64,000 nt of DNA from Cladorhizidae sp. MBARI D1340-BT2 (Eukaryota; Porifera; Demospongiae; Poecilosclerida; Cladorhizidae): contig JAQNBH010000014.1 in assembly GCA_028752905.1 (NCBI GenBank), positions 2,696,993 through 2,760,992 on the forward strand. Reading direction: 5' to 3'. Made by a program: the position numbers and the translations under genes. This document shows positions 48,784-58,893 of the stretch, in pieces. Numbering within the stretch: position 1 is the first letter of the stretch; every line of letters begins with the position of its first letter. The notes beneath the pieces were generated by a model. The model was not told where the DNA came from. It searched no databases and saw only the letters and a list, made by a program, of their open reading frames with translations.

Positions 48784-50298
48784 CTTCCTTTTCTCTTCGA
48801 GATTTTCTTGGTATTGCTTTTGTAGTATGTACATGCATGTGTTAGGCATGTACATGTATACTTCTTTTCTTTATCATTTATGCATGCAGAAATGTGTAGT
48901 ACACGTATGTTTTCTTGGTGAGTGTTTGCTTTATTGTGTCTTTCTGCAACATCTTGAAATTTTCAACTTTCAATACAGCCAGACCATACTCGTGGTGCTT
49001 GACAACAGTCAATACTCTTATAGACTGACAAACATGGCTATATCCTGCAAAATAGAAAAATTAGGGCATTCAATATTCATAAATTATGCCAAAAATGTAC
49101 ATTTTCCAGATTATATGCTGTTTGCAGTTCGATAAGCGACCATATTTTAGTATTTGATCTGAAAAACCATAAAATATACTTGTAATAGTCGACGATAAAA
49201 AGTATTCTAATCAAAAAATTGTTTGTGGTTTGGTTGCTAGGCAACATATTTATCACCAAGTTGATCAGTAACTCTTTGTCAATCATGTGATATGCGGTTG
49301 CCGGGGACTTTTCTGAACCAATGATCAGATACAAAAATTAAAGTAAAAATAGGTCAAAATCTCAAAATGAAGTCGACGGTGAAAGGGTTAAATATAAACA
49401 CAGAATGTTGAAGTGTAATGCTGGTTTGATATATATATATATATATATATGGCTGGTTATAATATAGCTCAATTGATTTCACTATTTTGTTTACTGCGAT
49501 GTGGTGTCCACAAAATAGCTAGGTAGGATTAATTTTTTTGTTTGAGTATAAGTTGACAAAGTAATAATATTACTTCAAGTTCATGCTATATACAATCTTG
49601 CCATGGTTACATCATTCATCAGCAGCAGAAAAATCTGGCATATCTTGTGAACAACAAGTCCATTAAAATGATTGATCTTCTTTATGTGCTGTGACAATAG
49701 TTTGTTTCTTGCTTCTAATAAAACTGTAATGTCAACATGTTAGAATACTGCCAACCAACCAAATATATTTTTGCCCGTCTATTCAGACTAGTAATAAATA
49801 TTGTACGTGGTAGCTATAGGATTGGTGGGAATAATGAAATTTCAACTTAGTGTCCAACTCCACATAAATTGTATTATTCTCAATATTGAGATTATAGTTG
49901 CGACAAATAATTATTCAGCAAAATCTCAGATAGCAACTGTAATAATTATAATAATACACAATTATAGAGCAATGTTATGTATAATTAAATAAATATAATT
50001 ATAGTTAAGTTTATTCTAGTCGGAAAAAGATGTTATTCCACTCAATATGTTTGATGCATAATGCATTACTAAAAATATATATCAATGATCTGCAAATAAA
50101 TGTACTTCCTTCTTGAGATGAGTGGTAAAAGTCTGCTCCTAGCATTGCTTCTGCCTACTTGAGATGTCTTGTTCTCAACAACCCTGCAGGAGAGATGATT
50201 ATTTCAAATTGTGACCAAAGGGTCAATACCACAAATTATCAATTATCTATCTTACTAGCCATATATTAGAAAGCTGTGCTATCGTAACCATGCATGAA

Positions 50299-53200
50299 CT
50301 ACCCCATTACCTCTATAATGAAACATTTGCAGGAAATAAGGCAGGTGAAATGGCTGTTGAATATTCCACCCACATGGTGTAGACCAAAATTACAGAGAAA
50401 GAAATTATACATACCGCTCATAGTTACCTTGTCTTGGTCTCCATTGAATCAACAGAAGAGAATCTCTAAAAGTAAACAATAAGAAGTAAAAAAAAATCAT
50501 TACATTTATTCTTTATAACAACATACTTGAGTGTTATTCTTTGTGTCCTCATCATCTCCAACTTCAATATCAATTAAGTCGACCTTGTTCTCATCCTCTT
50601 GCTTAACTTTTTGGAAATCTGATATCTCGGACTGAATTTTGAAAGTATAAACAAATCATTAAAATTATATAAAAAAGTTTTATAACAACATAGCTACTTG
50701 AGCAATATTCATCGTATCCTCATCTTCTCCAACTTCAATATCAATAAAGTCAACCTTCTTCTCATCCTCTTGCTTCACTATTTGCACGTCTGATATATGT
50801 GACTGCATTTTAAAAGATCTTTAAAAATTATATTAAAAAGTTTTATAACAACATACTTGAGCAATATTCATCGTATCCTCATCTTCTCCAACTTCAATAT
50901 CAATAAAGTCAACCTTCTTTTCTTCCTCTTGCTTCACTATTTGCACGTCTGATATTTGTGACTGCATTTTAAAAGATTATTAAAAATTATATAAAAAAGT
51001 TTTATAAAACATACTTGAGCAATATTCATCGTATCCTCATCTTCTCCAACTGCAACATCAATAAAGTCAACCTTGTTCTCATCCTCTTGCTTCACTTTTT
51101 GCATATTGTTCAAATTTTCTTCTTTGCCAACTTCAATATCAATCAAGTCAACCTTGTTCTCATCTTCTTGCTTCACTTTTTGCATATTGTTCGAATCTTC
51201 TTCTTTGCCAACTTCAATATCAATAAAGTCAACCTTGTTCTCATCCTTTTGCTTCACTTTTTGCATATTGTTCAAATTTTCTTCTTTGCCAACTTCAATA
51301 TCAATCAAGTCAACCTTGTTCTCATTTTCTTGCTTCACTTTTTGCATATTGTTCGAATCTTCTTCTTTGCCAACTTCAATATCAATCAAGTCAACCTTGT
51401 TCTCATCCTCTTGCTTCACTTTCTGCATATCTGATAACTTGGACTGCATTTAAAAATAATAATTAAAAGATGACAAAAACAATTCAATTTTGTAAATACA
51501 AGTGCTGACATGTGAATGCATACGACTATATAATAGCAAACAGCATAAATGAACAGGACATGCACGAGGATGGCAACAATATTCACCTCAAACTCTGCGA
51601 TCATAATCATTTTCATTTCTTCTTGCTCTTCAATGATTTCTGGAATATATTCAAGTATTTATTCATGAATATATTTGTGATTTTATTATATATATATATA
51701 TAGACTTTGATGTATAATATTCAAATGCATTTATGCAATGCAATGGTAATCAGTAAAACAAACAAATATGCACACTCTTCCTAAAAGTTAGATTTGAGGA
51801 TTATAGAATAATTTATCACAGAGAAAACAACATTTTTGTGAGATCAGAATCAATGGCTAGCGCTACCAATTTAAGGAAGTAAGTCTTCTGGGAGTCCAAT
51901 ACTAGGCTGAACAACAAATATTCAATGTGTTGTTCATGCACTACCTACCTAGCTGGATAGCAGATTCATAAAATGATAAACATTTCCTCATGACAACATA
52001 CCTTCTATAATTTGGTTTGTCACATAATGCCTGCATAATAACAACATAATCACACCTTTTAACTTTGTGTTTTCTGAAGAGAGTTGGATAAGAGTATTCG
52101 TCCTTATCTTCTTTATGATGTCTCTGTATTTACTGAACCTCTCCAACTTCAACTCCATTTTTAATATGTCCATTTGGGCTTGTCTTTCTTGAGCTCGATG
52201 AGATTGGATATACTCCATGAAAGTAGTAAGTAGTGTTGCTATATTTGAAAGACAAATATTTAGCATAAAAGTGATGATCGCAAGGACAAAGACACTAGCA
52301 TATCTCGGGTGCTTGGCCAACCATAGATCTAGATTTTGTGGTAATTGGGTTTCTACATTTCACAACATATGGAGCTAGGCCATGCTTCATACTCTAGCCG
52401 CAGAATGAGGCGTGATCCTGGACAAAGGGGAGATCTGGAAAAGCAAATAAATTGTGTAACAACCTTTCTTAAAATGGAGGAGGGTTGTTTGCTGACAATC
52501 CAATGAGCTCCATGCAGACATTTGCCAAGCATCCTGATTCAGTGTGCTTTATGTAATTTTGGTAAGGAAATCTTTATTAACTTACAATGCTCTTGCCTCA
52601 GCAATTCAATTTCATTGGGTGTTTTGTTGAGAGAAGCCATATTTGCAAATAGAAGAAAGGTAATGATCAGCAAGACAATGCAACCAACGGCGCAGTAGGA
52701 AATCTAAAATACAGTGAGGCACACGTGGGAAATGTTAATGCCATGCCACTGATATTCTTTAAGATGTATCACAAACAACCATAGCAGTGTACACAATTTG
52801 TGTACCAAACCACATAATACTATTAGAAACACTATAAAAGATATTAGTTTTGGTCTGCATATTTTGTTAAGAACCGTTTGCTATTAGTTGTTTGTGTGAA
52901 GCCCATAGCCTAAACTATAGCACAACATTGAGGCATGCAAGTAAATCATTTTCTTAACAATGCTTGATTCTTCCATTCCGTGGTATTTTGAAGACTGAGT
53001 GCTACAGATTGGAGCAGTACCAGTGGTCATTAGACAGGAACACAGCCAATGATACTTCTGGCTCTACTTCATTAAGCAAAAACTTCAATGCTAATGCAGT
53101 GTTCAAATTTATGTATTGCAATGTTTTATACATTTTCTACATTTTCTGTATAAATTATTATCATTCACCTTTACAACTTTTTTTTGACAACACTACAAAA

Positions 53201-54704
53201 ACATTTGACCACACACATCATGCTGACTGCACCCACCTGATGGCAACAACGTTAGATATGCACAGTCATGGTAAATTTAACATGTTTCTTTAAGTTGCAA
53301 GATTTATTTTGTTTGTGTAAATATTTGAACTAGAGAGCATCAAATTATAGTAAATGTTTTGGCACTCATGAGCAGTGCAAGTCATTACCTATTGTAGATT
53401 CAGCAATGAATAAAATTTACCTTGACAACATTATTGAAGTATTGTGTATACAAAAGTGACCAGATATAAATACAATGTTGCAGTATAACCTCATCACAAT
53501 GTGTTGTGCCAAAGTAATATCTTCCATAACTGAGTCCATGGTGCAGAGCATAGAGCTAAATAGATCTGCAATAAACTCAGGTTTGCATGCACCCATGGCT
53601 GTCAAGCACATGGCCTTTGTTAGGCTTTTCTTTCTGCTGATTAATGATAAAGTACAAGTATGTTCTGACACTATTAAAACTCCATGATTACTGCGGATTT
53701 TTTTTTAATACATAATAACAAAAGTAACAAAAGTAATAAAAATTCAAAACCTTAATAATAACTAATAAGCAATAAATAAATAATACATAAATATATTTAT
53801 TTCAAACTCATTGGAGGAAATCAAATACCATACACTCTGAAGTTGTGTTAAAATAAAACTTGTATAATGTAATTCATTTGTCCTTTAAAAGCAGCAAACT
53901 CGATGGTTTTATGCATTGCTTATCCATAGTTCTACAACTTTTGTGGCTCTAAAATGATTTTATGTGAATCCTGATCAGCTGAAAGTAATCGTACAATTAA
54001 CTTTTATTGCTAAATTAAATTTTTAAGAATTAAAATACCTGATATTTAGAAATGTTCACAGCTATTGCATTGATGGTGGTAGCAATTGGAGGTAGGCAGA
54101 GCTTCATATCAAAGTCTGTATCTGAACCAGTGGATAAACCAAGTGCAAATTTAAAAGAAATAGTTGAAGCAGGCAGGGAAAAGCTACTGGAAGTTGTTTG
54201 ATGATCCAGCTCTCCCTCGTATCTGTCTGGTATGTTGTCACAATGAGTAGAATTGAGAAGTTTTCCTCGAACGAGGGCAGATGGTTCAGCATTGGGATGA
54301 ATCTATAGCATCAAATAAATGAACAAAAAACATAACTACTTGCCAATCAAAACTTCAGATAGCCATGGAATGAAGCTATATATAAATGCAGGCACAATTA
54401 TATTGCTCCATGATCTCACATCAACATCCTGAAGGAGTCGATTTTGATTATCTGCCCAAACCTCCAACACTTGGGAATCAGTATCTAAATGAATAAAATA
54501 ATAAAATATAAAAACTTTAAAATGGTGTATAGACGCATGTACTTCATCAAGTATATACTTGAAATGATACTCGCCTTCATTAAATGTCAGCTGCCTGTGG
54601 CGTACTGAAGAGGAGTCCAGGGTCATGTACTGGAAATACAACTTGCTACTTGCGTAGATCAAAGACATCACTGCCCAAAGCAGGGCATACGATGTAAAAA
54701 GCAT
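50299..54704 (-). CDS. Unrecognised membrane/coiled-coil protein, 12 exons (copy B)
   Basis: My model on the minus strand: 54420-54704, 54039-54302, 53421-53555, 52586-52703, 52056-52328, 51587-51639, 51015-51443, 50857-50961, 50698-50802, 50527-50631, 50428-50465, 50299-50353. All introns are GT-AG, all phases join, and the total is 1,965 nt (654 codons plus stop). Predicted order: N-terminal hydrophobic segment (MLFTSYALLWAVMSLIY); ectodomain to ~228 with NST and NIS glycosylation sites and several Cys; membrane helix at ~232-250 (CAVGCIVLLIITFLLF); second helix at ~277-300; a basic/acidic coiled coil (HRAQERQAQMDILKMELKLE); an acidic repeat region at ~377-624; and a short Cys-containing tail. 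I do not recognise the family. Exon 1 contains an intron-like stretch that must be retained for phase, and the last exon is the least certain. Confidence 0.68.
50527..50961 (-). repeat. Three tandem 105-bp cassette exons
   Basis: Exons 50857-50961, 50698-50802 and 50527-50631 are each exactly 35 codons, phase 0-0, and related to the last unit of the VNTR exon (…VDFIDIEVGEDEDTMNIAQ or …VDLIDIEVGDDEDTKNNTQ). Flanking intron sequence was duplicated with them (TTTTATAACAACATAC near each donor). Confidence 0.85.
51015..51443 (-). repeat. Coding VNTR exon, five 27-28-residue units (copy B)
   Basis: Each 81-bp unit begins KVKQEDENKVDLIDIEVG with K/E-D-rich remainder; the last unit is 28 residues and ends DTMNIAQ. 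Copy A has six units at the same place. Charge pattern and heptad-like spacing suggest an extended helix. Confidence 0.85.
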
Positions 54705-54858
54705 TATCAATAGTAAACAGCAACAATCCGCTAGCAGCAAACGAGTCTTTTTCTGAACGAATGGACGCGTGAAGTGTCTATAGTGAGCATGCGCACATTA
54801 TGGCGACGCCACTAGCGAGCCTAAGGGTGTGTGAGGGGGTGCGGTTAGCTCTTAAAAA

Positions 54859-54880
54859 CGCGCGCATATTATGTGCGCGC
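54859..54880. promoter_or_regulatory. GC-rich near-palindrome upstream of copy B gene
   Basis: GCGCGCATATTATGTGCGCGC-type near palindrome about 155 bp upstream of the start codon, conserved with copy A. Possible promoter element. Confidence 0.3.
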
Positions 54881-54934
54881 ACTTCCATCGGGTGCACTGC
54901 AGGAGTCTTCAGTAACTAGAACGTGATACTTAGA

Positions 54935-55060
54935 TAATTGACATAGCTTCCCAAAGCTTGGTAGGCGATGAAAAAGCATCATCAATATAGTAAATAACAA
55001 CAATCCCTAACGAATCTTTTTCTGGGATTGGACGTCCTCTTAAAAACGCGCGTGTGTGCA
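54935..55060 (-). pseudogene. Remnant of a third exon-1 copy (B side)
   Basis: Counterpart of 44316-44440. A truncated exon-1 start with its upstream flank, followed by an ACGCGCGTGTGTGCATACAC segment that parallels the promoter-side GC palindrome. Confidence 0.7.
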
Positions 55061-55089
55061 TACACTTGACCGCCCGCCCTTGGTTGAAG

Positions 55090-56566
55090 ATCTAGAGGGA
55101 CTTTTGATGTGGTTCAAACTGGTTTCAACTCGCTACATAATATTTTAAGTAGATGCTGAAGCCTTCATCAAGAATAGTGAGATGCTAAGACTCGTGTTAG
55201 CTCTAGCTATCCATCACGTGATGCAAGTCAAATCATGGGAAGACTTTGGAAGCAGAGGAGTATGGAAAAGACCATGATCCTATCAGTAGACAAAGTAAAG
55301 ACAGTTTTCCTGAAGACAAAGAGAACCACAATTCAAAGCTGGCATGAATGGTAGATTCCAAATAATGAAGAAGGATCCGAACAATACACAGGAAAACAGG
55401 TGAGTCTTGCACTGAAGTGTTTGTAGAGTGTGGGAAAAATAACAACTCCTTATACAATACAATCTGGCTCACTGGAAGTAGACCAACTGATTCCTTACGA
55501 TATTTAAATTTGAGGTTCCCCTTATGCCAATTGTGTCTTGTTTAGGTACACCACGGTGTTGCCTATCCAAGTTCATACAGTTGATATCACCTCTAGATGG
55601 CAATACAAGTACATATGTTACGGTTTTCTGCTAATTTTATCGAGCTTGTTCTTGGTGAATGTTTGACACAGGATGAGTATCTTGTCAGTTTTGATCTTTC
55701 CTCTCTTTTACCAATGTTTCCTTAGAAGTCCTTTATGAATGATGACCAAAGATGAGAGACTGCATGAGAGGATGGCTGACAGGGTTTCTAGACTATTGAA
55801 ATTGAATCTAAGGAAATAATACAAGCAGAAAAATGGTGTAGCAATGTTATCTCCAGTAACTGCAGTGTTTGCCAATATTTACATGGAATTCATTGATGAA
55901 TTGGCACTCACAACTGACACCTTGAAGTCATATGTGGACGAAACCTCCTGAATATTGAAGAAGGGGAGAGAACATGAGTTTTTGGACCATCACAACAACT
56001 TCCATAAAGCATAGAGTTTGAAGTGGATGAATGATTGGCCTTTCTGTTGCCACATGCACTGAAAGGAAGACAGAAGGCTAACTGTAATAGTTTACAGAAA
56101 ATCTATCGGTGCCATGGTAATTGATCACACCATCCTATCCATGACAGAAGAGGAGTGGTGAAGAGTTTATTTGATAGAGACAGGAGGATAGTGACACAAA
56201 AGAGTGGCCCAAGGAAGATCATTTTTATAGGAGAATAGTTACATGCAAGAATTCATCAACCTTTTATCTGCAAGTATATACATCTAAATGCAGAAAGGAA
56301 CAGAACTACAATGATAGTGGTGGGTCCAGAATGAAGGATCTTATGCGATTAATTTGTTATGTAGCAGGGAAGAGTGATGATATGGCGAGGATCTGCTGGA
56401 AGTCCAATACCAGAGTCATTATAAAACTCTTAGGACACGACTGTGCAGAATGTACTGCATTCCATGCAGCGAAAGTAAGACTACATAGGGGAGACCAACA
56501 GAACACTGGACACCAGAGTGTAAGAATACCAAGATCTATTCCTTTAAAAAGTATGATAAAATTGAA
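55090..56566 (+). pseudogene. Penelope-like element relic, copy B
   Basis: Same fragments as copy A at a similar offset: LMPIVSCLGTPRCCLSKF near 55528, VTAVFANIYMEFIDELAL near 55855, and the GIY-YIG fragment near 56479. It carries a different insertion near 55286-55465 and a 42-bp extra segment near 56065. Cut at 56566 by the gypsy LTR. Confidence 0.8.
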
Positions 56567-56778
56567 TGTTGAAGCGAATTGCTTTTGACAAAAACTCTAT
56601 TTTCATAAAATCACAGAACCTCGTATGAACAGGACAGTACAGTTCTTATATAGCTTCAAGTAACACTTGTATCCAAACAGCAGTTCTATAACGACATGTA
56701 AACTACAGTTCATTGATAAGCATTCCAATGTGGTGTGCAGAGCTTGATGGTTCAAGGAACGTGGTGCATGCCGCCACA
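56567..56778 (-). repeat. Probable 3' LTR of gypsy element 1 (212 bp)
   Basis: TG...CA ends on both strands (TGTTGAAGCG ... GCCGCCACA). On the minus strand a TATATAAG box lies inside. It is preceded by a C-run at 56783-56793, which on the coding strand is a purine (G) tract suitable as the polypurine primer. The left edge coincides with the point where copy B stops matching copy A. The 5' LTR would lie beyond the window. Confidence 0.7.
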
Positions 56779-58466
56779 GGACCCCCCCCCCCAGAACCGT
56801 CGATGTCTGGTTCAACTTTTCTGTTTGGTGGGCGTCCCCATCGCTGTGGCTGGGCTACCTGGACTGGCTGGTCGAGGTCGAGGTGTGCTGGCTTGAGATG
56901 GTGTACTGATATGGTGTCCTTCTTTCCTCCAAAGTCGATTGTGAAGTACTTTGGACCCCGTTCTAGGACCTGGAATGGGCCTTCATATGGTCGCTGAAGT
57001 GGTGTGCGATGAGCATCACGGCGGATGAAAACATAGTCGCTTCCCTGTAGCTCAGGCAGAAGGGCAGTCTTAGTGGCTCCATGGCGGGTTGTTGGGATCA
57101 GTACGAACTTGCTGACGGTCTCACGGAGATGTGGTAGTAGGGTCGCTGAATCGTGCTTCCCTTGTGGTGTTGCAATGAAGTCACCAGGAACTGTGAGTGG
57201 GGTACCATATACCAATTCGGCAGAGGAGCAGTTCAAGTCCTCTTTTGGTGCTGTTCGGATACCTAATAAGACCCATGGTAGTTCATCCAGCCAGTTGGGA
57301 CTGGTGACTCGTGCTCGCAAGGCAGACTTCATGTGTCTGTGAAAACGCTCGACCAGGCCATTTGCCTGTGGATGGTATGCCGTTGTGTGATGGAGTGTGG
57401 TGCCCAGGAGCTTAGCGATTGCTGTCCATAATTTTGATATGAACTGTGAGCCCCTGTCTGAAGTCATGTCCAATGGTATGCCAAAACGGGCAATCCAATT
57501 GGAGACTAATGCTCTTGCACAAGTCCCTGTATCTGTCTCTTTCAGTGGAACTACTTCCGGCCATCTGGTGAACCTGTCGACCATAGTCAGTAGGTGGGTA
57601 TAGCCCTGTGATGGTGGTAGTGGGCCCACAATGTCAATATTGATGTGGTCGAATCGCCGGTGCGGCACCCTGAAGGTTTGAATCGGAGCCCTGATGTGTC
57701 CGTGAATCTTTGTCTTTTGGCAAGACATGCAAGTCCTTGCCCAACTGCCAACTTGCTTGCGGATGCCATGCCAAATATACCTGTCGGTAAGTAACTTTTT
57801 GGTGGCTCGGATGGAGGGGTGAGAGAGGCCATGTATTACATCAAACACAATCCTGCGGAAGTTAGCAGGGACAATTGGTCTTGGTTGTCCTGTGGAGACA
57901 TCGCAGAGAAGCGTGGTGTCTGTTAGACCGAACTGGACGTCTTGGAGTACCAGCCCAGATATGGCTGTGCGGTATGCTGCCATCTCCTTGTCATTTCGCT
58001 GAGCTGCAGCCATGGCTGTGAAATCTATCCCAGGTTCCAAGTTGTGTACCGCATTGATCATGGTGCGAGAGAGTGCATCAGCTACGAGGTTGCTCTTTCC
58101 TGTGATGTGTTTGATGCAGGTGGTGCACTCGGATATTGCAGTGAGGTGGCGCTGCTGCCGTGATGACCAAGGGTCAGACACCTTGGCAAAGGACGTGAGA
58201 GGCTTGTGGTCGGTGAAAGCCGTGAAGTCCCGCCCTTCAAGGAAGTAACGAAAGTGTCACACTGCCAGGTAAAGGGCAAGGAGCTCGCGATCAAAAGTGC
58301 TGTACTTTTGTTCAGCAGGTCTGAGTTGCCGGCTGAAGAAGGCCAGTGGCTGCCACGAGCCATTGATGAGCTGTTCAAGTGCAGCACCCACGGCAACTCC
58401 TGATGCATCGACAGTGATGGCTGTTGGGGCATCCATCTGGGGATGGGTGAGCATGGTGGCATCGGC
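56703..58466 (-). pseudogene. Ty3/gypsy polyprotein fragment (RNaseH-integrase)
   Basis: From 58466 down, RNase H (AITVDASGVAVGAALEQL, AEQKYSTFDRELLALYLAV) is interrupted by an in-frame TGA at about 58257 and continues HFRYFLEGRDFTAFTDHKPL and HITGKSNLVADALSR. The integrase zinc region (HGLSHPSIRATKKLL ... CMSCQK) and catalytic core (INIDIVGPLP, DMTSDRGSQF, NGLVERFHRHMK) follow, then a chromodomain-less C-terminus. The order RNaseH then integrase is the usual Ty3/gypsy arrangement. Gag, protease and RT are not in the window because the Gmr1-type element is inserted at 58467. The last residues read into the LTR. Confidence 0.88.
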
Positions 58467-58890
58467 TGTAAGCGTTGGCCTACTTAGCTCCAGCCGCTTT
58501 TGCTGAACTACAGTATAGCCACCCACTTATCAAGCCTGGCCTTGATAACAATTATTGCGCAATTGAAATTCCTCAGCTCAGACTTCCCACAGCTAACAAC
58601 CTTATTGTTAGCGCCTAATGCTTATTAGATAACTTGAGTAGCGCCTAACGCTTAATAGACAACTCGAGAGAGATTAGAGTATTTAAGATTCATTCGGGGA
58701 GATAATAATCTCTTTTACTCCCACAGAACAATACAACAGTAGTAATACAACTTAGCAGCAATAACATAAGTTCTTATCAAAACAGTTCAACTCTAACTCT
58801 AGCTAATAATAATAGTTTAGTCCTTTTATAATTTAATAACTGTTTACGCCCTCAGACCACAGCATACTCATTAGTGCTCTGGAAATGACC
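58467..58890 (-). repeat. 3' LTR of Gmr1-type element
   Basis: At least 410 bp match 63591-64000 with very few differences (for example GCCACCCAC versus GCCATCCAC), starting TGTAAGCGTTGGCC. The right edge is estimated from a CA near 58889, because the other LTR is cut by the window end. Interior to RNase H of element 1. Confidence 0.9.
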
Positions 58891-58893
58891 ATA

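Larger units (their letters stand above)
47673..49387 (+). mobile_element. piggyBac-derived non-autonomous element
   Basis: Flanked by TTAA at 47669-47672 and 49388-49391. Copy A keeps the unfilled site (CTTTTAAATATAAACAC near 37070), proving the insertion. The ends share CTTCACCGTC/CTTTCACCGTC inverted. Encodes a piggyBac N-terminal acidic region, a glycine/arginine-type repeat and a C-terminal Cys-rich finger but no catalytic core. Confidence 0.9.
46810..56566. repeat. Segmental duplication, copy B
   Basis: Second copy of the ~10-kb segment. It contains a piggyBac-derived insertion absent from A and is terminated inside the Penelope-like relic by a gypsy LTR at 56567, where copy A continues. 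Confidence 0.95.

Noticed and set aside
48280..48855. Minus-strand 191-codon leucine/phenylalanine-rich ORF
   Set aside because: Antisense of the 18-bp repeat in the piggyBac relic; recognisable piggyBac ends read on the + strand.
53417..53671. 84-codon Cys-rich minus ORF as the third exon
   Set aside because: Its frame cannot be joined in phase to exon 2 or to the membrane exon; a different frame starting at 53555 joins both exactly.
54503..54555. Short intron inside exon 1 (GTACATG...TTCATTTAG)
   Set aside because: It looks intron-like, but removing it would put the next codons out of phase with exon 2; reading through keeps frame in both copies. cDNA could overturn this.
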